Source: a bacterium (GTDB lineage Bacteria; Acidobacteriota; Aminicenantia; Aminicenantales; Aminicenantaceae). Taken from it: a DNA stretch of 62,895 nt. A program made the translations under genes and the position numbers. The stretch spans positions 7,501 through 70,395 of the forward strand of contig JAGXKI010000007.1 in NCBI GenBank assembly GCA_018335295.1. The letters are read 5' to 3'. A model generated the notes under the pieces. It made no database searches. It saw nothing but the letters and a program-made list of their open reading frames with translations, and was not told the origin of the DNA. How positions within the stretch are numbered: position 1 is the stretch's first letter; every line of letters begins with the position of its first letter. Shown one piece after another: positions 19,813 through 29,551 of the stretch.

Positions 19813-20736
19813 ATGAGTTTTACAGCATTCTTATTTCCTGGACAAGGTTCTCAAACAGTGGGAATGGGAAAGGATTTGTACGAACACTCGTCTTCAGCTC
19901 AAGAAATTTTTGAAAGAGCGGATAAAGCTTTAGGTTTTGAGATTTCCAAGCTCTGCTTTGAGGGTCCTGAAGAAAAGTTGAAATTGACCCAAAACACTCA
20001 GCCAGCCCTTTTGACGGTGAGTTATATTCTTTTTCAAATGCTGGGAATCAGTCCGGATATCGCCGCAGGACATAGTTTGGGAGAATACTCAGCTTTGGTG
20101 GCTTCCGGAGGGTTGAGTTTTGAAGATGCTCTCATTCTTGTGCACAAACGAGGAAGGTATATGCAGGAGGCCGTGCAGGTGGGACAAGGTTCCATGGCAG
20201 CCGTGTTGGGTGCTGAGCCTCAAAAAGTAAAACAAGCTCTTCAGGAGGTGAAGAACGGAGTGGTGGAAATAGCCAACTGGAACAGTAGGGAACAGATTGT
20301 TATTTCCGGCCATAAAAAATCTGTGGATGAAGCTTTGGCTTTGATAAATCCTCCTCGTTCTGTGGTTCTTCCTGTGAGCGCTCCTTTTCATACTTCTCTC
20401 ATGAAAAGTGCTGAAGAAAAACTATCCCAAGATTTAGATAGAGTTGAATTTAATGATTTGAATTTCCCAGTTATTACTAATGTGGATGCCAGAGTGGTTC
20501 ATCAGGGTTCCCGAGCCAAGGAAGCTCTAAAGAAACAGGTGAATCATCCGGTTTTGTGGTATCAAACCATGGAAGTTTTAGCAAAGAAGAAAACAGACAT
20601 ATGTGTAGAGTTGGGTCCCAAAAAAGTCTTAACCCGATTGATCAAGCGTGGCAGCCGCGAGTGGGATTCCAAGCCCCAGATCTTCAGTGTGGAAGATATA
20701 CCCAGTTTAGAGAAAGCCAAACAGGTCCTTTCCTAA
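19813..20736 (+). CDS. fabD: Malonyl-CoA:ACP transacylase
   Basis: A 307-residue FabD that loads malonyl groups onto acyl carrier protein for fatty acid synthesis. It shows FPGQGSQTVGMG at the start, the nucleophile Ser88 in GHSLGEY, the partner His in SAPFHTSLM, and NWNSREQIVISG. The start ATG 19813 is chosen over upstream ones because GGAG sits seven bases before it, four bases after the SurA-like stop. It is separated from other fatty acid genes and instead closes the envelope operon, which links membrane lipid supply with outer membrane assembly. Confidence 0.96.
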   Translation: MSFTAFLFPGQGSQTVGMGKDLYEHSSSAQEIFERADKALGFEISKLCFEGPEEKLKLTQNTQPALLTVSYILFQMLGISPDIAAGHSLGEYSALVASGGLSFEDALILVHKRGRYMQEAVQVGQGSMAAVLGAEPQKVKQALQEVKNGVVEIANWNSREQIVISGHKKSVDEALALINPPRSVVLPVSAPFHTSLMKSAEEKLSQDLDRVEFNDLNFPVITNVDARVVHQGSRAKEALKKQVNHPVLWYQTMEVLAKKKTDICVELGPKKVLTRLIKRGSREWDSKPQIFSVEDIPSLEKAKQVLS

Positions 20737-21059
20737 CCCCCAAAAATTCTGGGGAGGGTGATTCGCTCAAATCGGATTTTAACGCCGTATCCGAAGGGAT
20801 TCCCTGTTTCTTTTTCGAAGAGGATGGGTCCTATCACGGGATGTTCTTCCGTCCGTCCTCACTCCACCCATCTCCCTGTGGGTCCCTTCCGCTGCGGGCG
20901 GGCGGGAGAACATCCCGCGCCACCCATCCAAAAAAACATTCCATTTCCCATGGTTCATTTGTAAGAGTTCTCATCTCCGCAGTGAACCGACAAAGTTAGG
21001 AATGGAGAAAATCAGCGTGCTGACGATCCCCCATCCCTCATCCTTTTCTTTGGGGTGGG
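20737..21059. other. Structured intergenic region between fabD and mutS
   Basis: No credible gene. The central part is GC-rich and folds: GGATGGGT (20822-20829) pairs with ACCCATCC (20922-20929), and CGGGATGTTCT (20837-20847) pairs perfectly with AGAACATCCCG (20907-20917), giving a long interrupted stem over an 80-base head. The string CCACCCATC occurs twice (near 20864 and 20920). It could be an RNA leader or end, or a relict repeat element like the one at 4065-4358, which has the same change of composition. Confidence 0.4.
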
Positions 21060-21088
21060 TTGAAATATTCCCCATCCCTGAGTATATT
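21060..21088 (+). promoter_or_regulatory. Predicted sigma-70 promoter of mutS
   Basis: TTGAAA (21060-21065), a 17-base spacer, then TATATT (21083-21088). The expected start of transcription is only a few bases before the mutS ATG at 21100, so the mRNA would be nearly leaderless. Confidence 0.5.
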
Positions 21089-21099
21089 GGATTGAAGAG

Positions 21100-23745
21100 A
21101 TGACCCAAAATAAATTATCTACACCTATGATGGATCAGTACCACCGGATCAAAAAAAAGAACCAGGATGCTTTATTGTTTTTTCGGTTGGGCGATTTTTA
21201 TGAAATGTTTTATGAAGATGCAAAGGTGGCCTCTTCTGTTCTGGAAATAGCCCTGACTTCGCGGCAAAAGGTTCCGATGTGTGGGATCCCCTATCATACA
21301 GCGGATTCTTATATATCCAAGCTTTTGAGGAACGGTTATAAAGTGGCCATTTGTGAGCAGGTGGAAGACCCCAAAAAGGCAAAAGGTGTGGTCAAAAGAG
21401 ATGTGGTGAAAGTTTTAACTCCAGGAACGGCGGTGGAAGTGGAATTGGGGGATGAAAAAGAAAACAACTATATCGCCAGTTTATGTATAGAGAACAATAC
21501 TTGGGGGATGGCTTTCATCGATTTGGCAGCGGGTCAGATGAAAACTATTCAGAAGGATACACGTGGACATAGAAATCTTAAGGATGAGGTATTCAAAACT
21601 TTCCCTAAGGAAATCATATATCCGGAGTCCCGGGGAAAAAAGCTGAAAGAAATTTTCTCCTGGGAGGAGATGACTTCGGTGATGGAAAGTCCCCAGGAAG
21701 ACTGGATATTCGATTTCACTCAAGCTAAGAATTTTATTTTCGATCATTTTCAAGTGAAATCTTTGGCTGGTTTTGATCTGGGGGATAAACACATGGCTGT
21801 CTCAGCGGCCGGAGCTCTTTTGTACTACCTGAAAAAATTGAGGAAAGAGTCTCTATCTTTGATTCATACGATTTCACATGTTCAGGCCGCCAATCACATG
21901 ATTCTGGATACCACATGTGTGAAAAATTTAGAATTGATAAAGAATTTAAGGGATGGAGGACGGAAAGGGTCTCTTCTGGAGGTCATTGATTTTACGGTGA
22001 CCTCCATGGGAGGAAGATGTCTTCGTTCGTGGCTTCTTCACCCTCTCCTGGATTCAAAAGAAATCAACCGTCGATTGGATGCGGTGGAGGAATTTCTCCA
22101 CCAAACCATAGAGAGGCAGGAATTAAGAAAGAGTTTGGAAGAGATCCATGATTTGGAGCGTTTGACCGGGAAAGTCTCTCTTTCGGTGGCTCATCCCCGG
22201 GATTTGGTTTCTTTGAAAAAATCCTTGGCCCCACTTCCTCAAATTCAATCATTGATTCAGTCCTTATCTTCCAGTCAGATTAAGGAGATTGGTGACCAGT
22301 GGGATAATGCCCAGGATCTTGTTGATTTGATCGATCGTTCCATTGTGGATGAACCCCCTTTTCTTCTTACAGAAGGCGGAATTATTAAAGAAGGATACAA
22401 TAAGAAGCTGGATGAGTTAAAGGAGATAAGCCGTTCAGGGAAAACCTTTATCGCCGGTCTGGAAAAAAAAGAGAGAGAAAAAACGGGAATTTCTTCCATC
22501 AAAATACGCTACAATAAGATATTCGGATATTACATAGAAGTGACTAAGCCCAATCTTCATCTGGTTCCTTCCGATTATATGCGCAAACAGACTTTGGCCA
22601 ATTCAGAACGTTTCATAACCCCTGAACTAAAGGAATACGAGGAAAAGGTTCTCAATGCTGAGGAACGCATTCGGGGATTGGAACATGAACTTTTTATGGA
22701 CCTGCGGAAGAAAATATCGGAAGAAACCACTCGTCTCCAAAAAATTGCTTCCAGTATTGCTCGTCTGGACGTGCTTTCTTCATTGGCCGAACTGGCCTCT
22801 TACATGAGTTACAACCGCCCCCGGGTGGATGATGAGGAGAAGATAAACATTGTAGAGGGGCGCCATCCAGTGATTGAAGTGGCCATTGAGGAGGCTTTTA
22901 TTCCTAATGACACTTATTTGGATCGGGAAAACGACCAAATTCTCGTGGTCACGGGTCCCAATATGGGGGGTAAGTCCACTTATTTAAGGCAGGTCGCTTT
23001 AATCTGTATTCTTGCTCAAATGGGCTCTTTTGTCCCGGCTAAACAGGCTCAAATTGGAATCGTGGACCGCATATTCACCCGGATCGGAGCCATGGATTTT
23101 CTAACTGCGGGGCAATCCACTTTTATGGTGGAAATGTTAGAGGCGGCAAATATTTTAAATAATGCGACTTCCAAAAGTTTGATCCTTCTAGATGAGATAG
23201 GACGGGGGACCAGTACTTTTGATGGGCTGAGTATTGCTTGGGCTGTAGCTGAGTACTTATATGAAAGGGAAGAAGTTCGAGCGAAAACTTTGTTTGCTAC
23301 TCATTATCATGAATTGACTGAACTGGCTTTTACATTAGATGGAATCAAAAATTATCATGTTTCGGTTAAAGAACAAAAGGAAGACATTCTTTTTTTGAGA
23401 AAGATTCTTCCAGGCCCTTCTGACCAGAGTTATGGAATTCATGTGGCTAATTTTGCCGGGATCCCCAGGCCAGTCATAGAAAGAGCCAAACAGATTCTTT
23501 TTAACCTGGAAAAACAGGAATTGGACAATTCCGGACTCCCCCGGATGTCTTATAAATCTCCACCTAAAAAGAATAAAGCACAGCTGCCTTTATTTAAAGA
23601 GGATAAAGAGAGGGAAATGTTAGAAGAGATTAAAGAAAAGATTGTGAGCAGTGACCCCAATCAGTTGACGCCCATCGATGCTTTAAATTTTCTCCATGAA
23701 CTGAAGAAAAAAATAGAAGAAAATGAAAGCTCATCTCACGGATGA
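21100..23745 (+). CDS. mutS: DNA mismatch repair protein MutS
   Basis: A full-length 881-residue MutS1, which finds mismatches and recruits MutL. The mismatch-wedge Phe-x-Glu is at residues 33-35 (GDFYEMF). The connector, core and clamp follow, and the ABC-type ATPase has Walker A GPNMGGKST at 619-627, the signature STFMVEMLEAANIL and Walker B ILLDEIGRGTSTFDG. FATHYHELTEL is also present. The C-terminal end has a dimer-type tail. No ribosome site precedes the ATG, which agrees with the nearly leaderless promoter. No mutL is nearby; it ends 11 bases before a convergent small gene. Confidence 0.98.
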   Translation: MTQNKLSTPMMDQYHRIKKKNQDALLFFRLGDFYEMFYEDAKVASSVLEIALTSRQKVPMCGIPYHTADSYISKLLRNGYKVAICEQVEDPKKAKGVVKRDVVKVLTPGTAVEVELGDEKENNYIASLCIENNTWGMAFIDLAAGQMKTIQKDTRGHRNLKDEVFKTFPKEIIYPESRGKKLKEIFSWEEMTSVMESPQEDWIFDFTQAKNFIFDHFQVKSLAGFDLGDKHMAVSAAGALLYYLKKLRKESLSLIHTISHVQAANHMILDTTCVKNLELIKNLRDGGRKGSLLEVIDFTVTSMGGRCLRSWLLHPLLDSKEINRRLDAVEEFLHQTIERQELRKSLEEIHDLERLTGKVSLSVAHPRDLVSLKKSLAPLPQIQSLIQSLSSSQIKEIGDQWDNAQDLVDLIDRSIVDEPPFLLTEGGIIKEGYNKKLDELKEISRSGKTFIAGLEKKEREKTGISSIKIRYNKIFGYYIEVTKPNLHLVPSDYMRKQTLANSERFITPELKEYEEKVLNAEERIRGLEHELFMDLRKKISEETTRLQKIASSIARLDVLSSLAELASYMSYNRPRVDDEEKINIVEGRHPVIEVAIEEAFIPNDTYLDRENDQILVVTGPNMGGKSTYLRQVALICILAQMGSFVPAKQAQIGIVDRIFTRIGAMDFLTAGQSTFMVEMLEAANILNNATSKSLILLDEIGRGTSTFDGLSIAWAVAEYLYEREEVRAKTLFATHYHELTELAFTLDGIKNYHVSVKEQKEDILFLRKILPGPSDQSYGIHVANFAGIPRPVIERAKQILFNLEKQELDNSGLPRMSYKSPPKKNKAQLPLFKEDKEREMLEEIKEKIVSSDPNQLTPIDALNFLHELKKKIEENESSSHG

Positions 23746-23756
23746 AGATAAGGGAG

Positions 23757-24089
23757 TTAAAATTTATCTATGTCTTCGTTGGATTGGCTGTTTTCTTCCA
23801 GCTCTTCTCTTTCGAAAACTTCCTCCATGTTGAGGTCTTCATCATAGGGAGCTTCCCCATATTCTTCTTTTCGGTTTTTCAAAGCTTCCTGAAACTCGCT
23901 TTTATCTTCGTAACGCCTTAAGAAATTGGAAGCGGAATCACTGTAGCAGAGTTCTAAAAAATCATCTTCAATGGTACAGAAAGTGGATTTACAGTGACCA
24001 CTCTGAAGGTTCCCGATTTCCTCCACCACAGACGCTTCATTTTTGAGGGCGTTTAGTGTTAACCAGCTGGAGACTTCAATTTCTTCCAT
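23757..24089 (-). CDS. Hypothetical acidic protein
   Basis: A 110-residue protein that I do not recognise. It is acidic, with a Glu/Asp-rich C-terminal third (EEVFEREELEENSQSNEDIDKF), no signal peptide and no membrane segment. It contains a CxxxxC pair (CKSTFC) and another Cys in LELCYSD. A good promoter directs it, 20-45 bases upstream of the ATG, and GGGGA lies just ahead of the start. It is divergent from clpB, so it may share stress control; that is inference. Confidence 0.65.
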   Translation of the reverse strand: MEEIEVSSWLTLNALKNEASVVEEIGNLQSGHCKSTFCTIEDDFLELCYSDSASNFLRRYEDKSEFQEALKNRKEEYGEAPYDEDLNMEEVFEREELEENSQSNEDIDKF

Positions 24090-24092
24090 TTA

Positions 24093-24177
24093 TTTTCCCC
24101 AAAAAGAAACATATCAATTTTTCTTCAATTGTCAAGAGAAAAACTTCGTTTCATCATTATTTCTTTTTTGGGGAAAA
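24093..24177. repeat. Long inverted repeat between divergent promoters
   Basis: TTTTCCCCAAAAAGAAA at 24093-24109 is repeated in reverse complement at 24160-24177 with one extra base. The left arm covers the predicted transcript start and ribosome site of the minus-strand gene; the right arm lies beyond its -35 box and toward clpB. This is the geometry of paired operator sites, or of an RNA or DNA stem; no known operator such as CIRCE is seen. Confidence 0.5.
24108..24135 (-). promoter_or_regulatory. Predicted promoter of the 110-residue gene
   Basis: On the minus strand: TTGACA (24130-24135), a 16-base spacer, TATGTT (24108-24113). The leader would be about 12 bases. Confidence 0.6.
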
Positions 24178-24262
24178 GTTTGATTATCAAAAGAGGGAAA
24201 GGTAAGGATTTCATCCCCTACCATCGCGGTTTGGGAAATGCTTTTTTCGTTTCCTCGATCTC

Positions 24263-24291
24263 TTGACATTATTCAAAAGGGATATTTAAAT
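24263..24291 (+). promoter_or_regulatory. Predicted promoter of clpB
   Basis: TTGACA (24263-24268), 17 bases, TTAAAT (24286-24291), 18 bases before the clpB ATG. Both divergent promoters carry TCTTGACA. No CIRCE element or sigma-32-type sequence is apparent. Confidence 0.5.
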
Positions 24292-24308
24292 AGAAATGGT
24301 GGAATAAA

Positions 24309-26921
24309 ATGAGATTCGATAAATTAACGATTATGTCTCAAGAGGCTTTTCAGAGGGCCCAGTCGAAAGTGGAACAAGAAGGCCAACAGGAATTAAGGCC
24401 TGAACATCTTTTGTGGGCTTTTCTCAACCAGGAAGAAAATATCATCAGCTCTATATTTGAAAAGATTGGAGTTAACTCCTCCAAAATTCAAACGGAGATT
24501 GAAAAGGCTATAGATAAAATCCCTAAAGTACATGGGACCGAAGGAGAGGTCTATCTTTCTCAATCCATGAGGAAGATCATGAATAATGCTCAAAAAGAAG
24601 CAGATAAGCTCAAAGATGAATATATTTCTACAGAGCATCTATTTTTGGCTCTTTTAAAGGAAGGGTCCAGCGAAGCCAGCCGAATCATGAAGGAAAATGG
24701 GGTGGATGAAGATGGATTTTTAAAGGCTCTTATGGAGGTCAGAGGAAGTCAGAGGGTCACCGATCAACAGCCTGAATCAAAGTATAAAGTGTTGGAGCGT
24801 TACGCTCGGGACATCACCGAAGAAGCTCGTAAGGGAAAGCTGGACCCGGTGATTGGACGAGAAGACGAAATCCGAAGGGCCATTCAGGTTCTCTCTCGGC
24901 GAACCAAAAACAATCCAGTTTTGATTGGAGAAGCCGGTGTGGGAAAAACAGCTATTGTGGAGGGATTAGCTCAGAGAATTGCCAATGAAGATGTCCCTCA
25001 ACCCTTGAAGAATAAAAGGCTCATCGCTCTGGATGTGGGCTCCATGATTGCAGGCGCCAAATACAGGGGTGAGTTTGAGGACCGGATGAAAGCCGTATTA
25101 AAGGAAATAAAGGAAAGTGAAGGAGAGGTTATCCTATTTATTGATGAACTCCATACTATCGTGGGAGCTGGGGCTGCGGAAGGAGCTGTGGATGCTTCCA
25201 ATATGCTAAAACCCCCGTTGGCCCGAGGAGAACTTCGCTGTGTGGGAGCCACCACTTTAAATGAATACAAGAAGAACATTGAAAAGGATGCGGCTCTCGA
25301 GAGAAGGTTCCAGCAGGTCTTTATTGATGAACCTTCCTTGGAAGAAACCATTTCCATATTGAGAGGGCTCAAGGAGAAGTATGAAGTCCACCATGGAGTA
25401 GAAATCAAAGATTTCGCTTTAGTGGCGGCGGCCACTCTCTCCAACCGGTATATCACGGACCGGTATCTCCCAGATAAAGCTGTGGATTTGATCGATGAAG
25501 CTGCGTCTCGAACCCGTATTGAAATAGATAGCCGGCCCGAAGAAATTGACGAACTGGAACGCAAAATCACCCAGATGGAAATTGAAAAACAAGCTTTGAA
25601 AAAGGAAAAGGATAAAAGCACTAAAGAAAAGCTGGATCAGTTGAACAAGAATCTTTCTGACCTAAAGGAGAAAGTCAATACTCGAAAGGCCCGTTGGCAG
25701 AAAGAAAAGAAAATGATCGACCAAATAAACAGCTTAAAGGAGCAGATGGATTCTCTGAAAGTAGAAGAGCAGAATGCAGAGAGGAGAGGAGATTTAGAGA
25801 AAGTGGCCGAGATTCGTTATGGAAAGTTAGCAGAAGTAGAAAAACAGATCCAAAAGAAATCTGAAGAACTTTCTCATTTGCAGAAAAAAGGAAAAATCCT
25901 TAAGGAAGAAGTGGATGATGAGGATGTGGCTCAAGTGGTATCCAAATGGACAGGTATTCCTGTAGCTAAAATGATGGAAGGAGAAGCAGAAAAACTCATC
26001 AACATGGAAGCCAATCTTTCCAAAAGGGTGGTAGGCCAAGATCAAGCTTTAAGAGCCGTCTCCAATACCATCCGAAGATCCCGAGCCGGGATTCAGGATG
26101 CCTCTCGTCCCTTGGGTTCTTTTATCTTTTTGGGCCCCACAGGGGTGGGCAAAACCGAACTGGCCCGGGCCTTAGCTGAATTCCTCTTTGATGATGAAAG
26201 GACCCTAGTCCGGCTGGATATGTCCGAATACATGGAGAAACATACCGTAGCCCGTCTTATCGGCGCTCCTCCCGGCTATGTAGGGTATGAAGAAGGAGGG
26301 CAGCTTACCGAGACTATCAAGCGCCGACCCTATTCCATCATTCTTCTTGATGAGATTGAAAAGGCTCACGCCGATGTGTTTAACATTCTTCTCCAGATTT
26401 TGGACGATGGACGGCTTACCGATGGAAAAGGAAGGACGATTGATTTCAGAAACACCATTATCGTGATGACCTCCAACCTGGGAAGTCAGGTGATCAAGGA
26501 GATGAGTCAAGATTATGAGAAAATGAAAACCCAGGTCCGGAGTGTTCTCGAAGAGCATTTCCGGCCGGAATTCCTCAACCGGATTGATGAAATCATCATC
26601 TTCAAAGCTTTAAACCGGGAGACTCTGCTCAAAATTGTGGATTTGCAGATAAATATTTTGAGAAAAAGACTACAGGAGAAAGGGTTGGATATCGAAGTGA
26701 GCGATGAAGCCAAGAAGTTGCTGGCTGAAAGAGGTTATGATCCGGTTTACGGAGCTCGGCCGTTACAAAGAACCATCCAGCATCACATTCAGAACCCCCT
26801 GGCTTTAAAGATGTTAGAGGGAAATTATAAGGAAAAAGACACTGTTCAAGTGGATGTGAATAAGAATAACGAGTTTGTTTTCAAGAAGAAGAGTCCCAAG
26901 GAATTGAAGAAGACCGGTTAA
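24309..26921 (+). CDS. clpB: Chaperone ClpB
   Basis: An 870-residue Hsp100 disaggregase that, with DnaK, pulls proteins out of aggregates. Order: N-terminal double Clp repeat (about 1-145), AAA1 with Walker A GEAGVGKT and [12 protein letters not shown], the long coiled-coil middle domain (about 405-525) that marks ClpB rather than ClpA or ClpC, AAA2 with GPTGVGKT and [11 protein letters not shown], and the C-terminal domain with [15 protein letters not shown]. Both ATPase sites look intact. The ATG at 24309 follows GGTGGA. It is a single-gene unit from its own promoter. Confidence 0.98.
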   Translation: MRFDKLTIMSQEAFQRAQSKVEQEGQQELRPEHLLWAFLNQEENIISSIFEKIGVNSSKIQTEIEKAIDKIPKVHGTEGEVYLSQSMRKIMNNAQKEADKLKDEYISTEHLFLALLKEGSSEASRIMKENGVDEDGFLKALMEVRGSQRVTDQQPESKYKVLERYARDITEEARKGKLDPVIGREDEIRRAIQVLSRRTKNNPVLIGEAGVGKTAIVEGLAQRIANEDVPQPLKNKRLIALDVGSMIAGAKYRGEFEDRMKAVLKEIKESEGEVILFIDELHTIVGAGAAEGAVDASNMLKPPLARGELRCVGATTLNEYKKNIEKDAALERRFQQVFIDEPSLEETISILRGLKEKYEVHHGVEIKDFALVAAATLSNRYITDRYLPDKAVDLIDEAASRTRIEIDSRPEEIDELERKITQMEIEKQALKKEKDKSTKEKLDQLNKNLSDLKEKVNTRKARWQKEKKMIDQINSLKEQMDSLKVEEQNAERRGDLEKVAEIRYGKLAEVEKQIQKKSEELSHLQKKGKILKEEVDDEDVAQVVSKWTGIPVAKMMEGEAEKLINMEANLSKRVVGQDQALRAVSNTIRRSRAGIQDASRPLGSFIFLGPTGVGKTELARALAEFLFDDERTLVRLDMSEYMEKHTVARLIGAPPGYVGYEEGGQLTETIKRRPYSIILLDEIEKAHADVFNILLQILDDGRLTDGKGRTIDFRNTIIVMTSNLGSQVIKEMSQDYEKMKTQVRSVLEEHFRPEFLNRIDEIIIFKALNRETLLKIVDLQINILRKRLQEKGLDIEVSDEAKKLLAERGYDPVYGARPLQRTIQHHIQNPLALKMLEGNYKEKDTVQVDVNKNNEFVFKKKSPKELKKTG

Positions 26922-27048
26922 ATCGGGGAAATTATTCTTGAAGCATTCCCAAAACCGTTATGAATATAAATATCTCTACATATTGATAGGGAGTGAGGGA
27001 TGGGGGGTCTTCACGGAGTTAGAGATGATTACAATTATTCTTTTTTGA

Positions 27049-27077
27049 TTGACAAACCAGGCAAAAATGTGTACACA
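27049..27077 (+). promoter_or_regulatory. Predicted promoter of the FadL-type gene
   Basis: TTGACA (27049-27054), 17 bases, then the weak -10 TACACA (27072-27077), 27 bases before the start. Confidence 0.45.
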
Positions 27078-27103
27078 GAGGGAAAAGTTCAACGGAGGAT
27101 AAG

Positions 27104-28417
27104 ATGAAAAGGAGATTTGCACCTATATGTCTGTCTCTTCTATTGTTAAGTCCTTTAGCCATGGCGAATGGTTTGAACTTGAACAGTATGGGGTCCAGAG
27201 CATTGGCCATGGGAGGAGCCTATGTTGGATTGGCGGATGATTTCAGTGCAGTTTTTTGGAATCCAGCGGGGATTGCTTTTTTCGAAAAAGACTGTCTGGG
27301 GTTCTACGGAACAGACCTGATTCCCATGAGCACATATGCCCTGGAATATCAGGTTCCAGGAACGGACACTCCCATAACTCTTGTGGATGCAGAGAATGAA
27401 ACCATTCATTATCTGGCGGGGATGGGGGCCTATTACCATCCTGTTACTGAAAATCTCGTTGCGGGTTTAGGAGTGTATGTACCATCTGGCTTAGGAATCC
27501 GATGGAAGGGAGAAGATATGGCAAGCATTTCCAACGGTAACCCTTCCATAAATTGGGAAAGCCGTGTCAGTATGGTGACCATTGCCCCCACTTTGGCTTT
27601 CAAGATTACCGATCAAATATCCCTCGGAGCGGCCTTGAATGTCAATTATGGGATGTTCAATATCGGTATGCACGCTGGAAAAGTCTCCATCGATCAGCCC
27701 CCCTACATGGTAGATCTTGGTCAGTATGAAGAGGAAATGACAGGCTGGGGTTATGGGGCTACCGTGGGCATACTGGTTAAACCAAGTGAGAAATTTAGTT
27801 TTGGGGGAACTTTCCGGACCCAAAGCAAAGTTCAGTTCAGTGGGGAAGCCACCATTTCCAATCTCAACTACTTGGGTCTTCAAGCTTCATCCAAACTGGA
27901 AAGAGATTTGACCTGGCCCATATGGATTGCTGGGGGAGTGGCCTTTAATCCCATGCAGGAGCTGACTTTGACCGCTGATGTCCAGTACACCCAGTGGTCT
28001 GAGCTGGATGTCATTGTAACCGATTTCAAGAACATTTCCTGGCAGATGATAATGGCCCGAAGTGGTCAAGATAAAATGGACCTTCACTGGAAAGACGGCA
28101 CCCAATTCCGTTTTGGAGCTGAATACAGGATCAACTCTTTAGCCTTGAGAGGGGGTTATTACATCGACCCGGCTGTGGCTCCGGATGAAACCATGAATAT
28201 CCTTCTTCCCAACTATCACTACAATGTGGTGACAGCCGGATTTGGATATCATTTAAACGGACTCCAGTTGGACTTCGCGGTAGAGTATCTTATGGGTAAA
28301 GAACGGGAGATTGATTACAGAAAGGTAATCACCGATCCTAACTATGAATCCGCTATGCCTGGAACTTATAACATGAATGTCCTTGTTCCCAATCTTTCTG
28401 TGAGCTACAAGTTTTAA
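27104..28417 (+). CDS. OmpP1/FadL family outer membrane transporter
   Basis: A 437-residue outer-membrane beta-barrel. The signal peptide ends at AMA before NGLNLNSMGSRALAMGGAYVGLADD; this NGxNxxxxGxRAxxMGGA start and AVFWNPAG are hallmarks of FadL/TodX, where the N-terminal stretch plugs the pore. The rest is strand-rich and ends with an aromatic residue (SVSYKF) as barrels do. Known members import long-chain fatty acids or aromatic hydrocarbons; the substrate here is open. ATG 27104 has GGAGG seven bases upstream. It is followed by galU after a 63-base gap. Confidence 0.92.
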   Translation: MKRRFAPICLSLLLLSPLAMANGLNLNSMGSRALAMGGAYVGLADDFSAVFWNPAGIAFFEKDCLGFYGTDLIPMSTYALEYQVPGTDTPITLVDAENETIHYLAGMGAYYHPVTENLVAGLGVYVPSGLGIRWKGEDMASISNGNPSINWESRVSMVTIAPTLAFKITDQISLGAALNVNYGMFNIGMHAGKVSIDQPPYMVDLGQYEEEMTGWGYGATVGILVKPSEKFSFGGTFRTQSKVQFSGEATISNLNYLGLQASSKLERDLTWPIWIAGGVAFNPMQELTLTADVQYTQWSELDVIVTDFKNISWQMIMARSGQDKMDLHWKDGTQFRFGAEYRINSLALRGGYYIDPAVAPDETMNILLPNYHYNVVTAGFGYHLNGLQLDFAVEYLMGKEREIDYRKVITDPNYESAMPGTYNMNVLVPNLSVSYKF

Positions 28418-28480
28418 ACAGCTTTTTTACGATCTTCCGATAAAATTTTATATATGAATCCTTATTTGGATGAGAAAAAT

Positions 28481-29350
28481 ATGAAAATTCAGAAAGCTGT
28501 CATCCCGGCCGCGGGTTTTGGTACCCGGTTCCTCCCTTCTACCAAGGCCCAGCCCAAAGAAATGTTGAATGTTGTGGATAAGCCTTTGATTCAGTACAGC
28601 GTGGAGGAAGCAGTCCAATCAAAAATCAAAAATATCCTTCTTATCTCCAGCCGAGGCAAGAGTTCTATGGAAGACCATTTTGATCATTCCCCGGAATTAG
28701 AGCGGTTTCTTAAGGAGAAGGGAAAACAGGGATATCTTAAAGAGGTGAAGAGGATCGGGGAATTGGTTGATTTGAATTTCATCCGCCAAAAAGAAGCTCT
28801 AGGATTGGGGCATGCCATTTCATTAGCTCAAAGCTATGTGGGAAACAACCCTTTTTCGGTTCTTCTCCCAGATGATATTTTTGACTGCCCCACTCCCTGT
28901 ATAAGCCAGCTCATGGATGCTTTCTCGAAGATGAAGGCTTCCATTATTGTACTGGGGCGGGTGGATAGAGAAGGAACCAAAAAATACGGGATCATAAAGC
29001 CCAAACAGGTTTCAGAGAGGATTTTTCAGGTAGAAGATTTGGTGGAAAAACCCGGTCCTGAAAAAGCTTATTCAGATTTGGGGGTATTAGGACGATATGT
29101 CTTTACCCCTGAGATATTCCAGGCCATAAAAGAGACCAAACCTGATACCAAAGGGGAAATTCAGATTACAGATGCCATTAAACATCTCCTTAAATCTCAA
29201 TCTGTATATGGGTATCTTTTTGAAGGCACCCGTTATGATGCAGGGAATAAAATGGGTTACCTCCAGGCTACTCTGAGTTTAGCCTTAAAAAGGCCTGATT
29301 TCAAGGAACAGCTCAAAGACTATCTCAAAACTGTCAAGGTTGAGGATTAG
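28481..29350 (+). CDS. galU: UTP-glucose-1-phosphate uridylyltransferase
   Basis: A 289-residue nucleotidyltransferase making UDP-glucose for glycans and lipopolysaccharide. It has the signature KAVIPAAGFGTRFLPSTKA at its start, KEMLNVVDKPLIQY, LLPDDIFD for metal binding and the sugar-site VEKPGPEKAYSDLGVLGRY. The frame stays open to an earlier ATG at 28454 but that adds nine residues foreign to the family; 28481 places the motif where GalU proteins have it. Neither start has a strong ribosome site. The tRNA-Phe gene follows on the other strand. Confidence 0.93.
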   Translation: MKIQKAVIPAAGFGTRFLPSTKAQPKEMLNVVDKPLIQYSVEEAVQSKIKNILLISSRGKSSMEDHFDHSPELERFLKEKGKQGYLKEVKRIGELVDLNFIRQKEALGLGHAISLAQSYVGNNPFSVLLPDDIFDCPTPCISQLMDAFSKMKASIIVLGRVDREGTKKYGIIKPKQVSERIFQVEDLVEKPGPEKAYSDLGVLGRYVFTPEIFQAIKETKPDTKGEIQITDAIKHLLKSQSVYGYLFEGTRYDAGNKMGYLQATLSLALKRPDFKEQLKDYLKTVKVED

Positions 29351-29446
29351 GTCGAGAACGTCTCGCCTTTCTCGCTCAATCCAATACATCTCATGACAGG
29401 CCCCATTCTAAAGGTAGTTTTATTTCTGAAATAAAAACAAGGGGAG

Positions 29447-29519
29447 TGGCGAGGGAGGGAGTTGAACCCCCGACGCAGAGATTTTCAGTCTCTCGCTCTA
29501 CCGACTGAGCTACCTCGCC
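29447..29519 (-). tRNA. tRNA-Phe (GAA)
   Basis: A 73-base tRNA on the minus strand. The acceptor GGCGAGG pairs with CCTCGCC and the discriminator is A. The D-arm is GCTC-AGTCGGTA-GAGC, the anticodon arm AGAGA-CTGAAAA-TCTCT with anticodon GAA, and the T-arm has GGTTCAACTCC. The 3' CCA is not encoded. An AT-rich hairpin (29419-29437) lies 10 bases downstream and may help end the transcript. Confidence 0.97.
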
Positions 29520-29551
29520 GTCTGGCCAAACAGCATTTTTTCAATTTTAAA

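Noticed and set aside
20556-20999. A 147-codon frame across the end of fabD
   Set aside because: It is a shadow of fabD continuing into the GC-rich structured gap, with no protein features.
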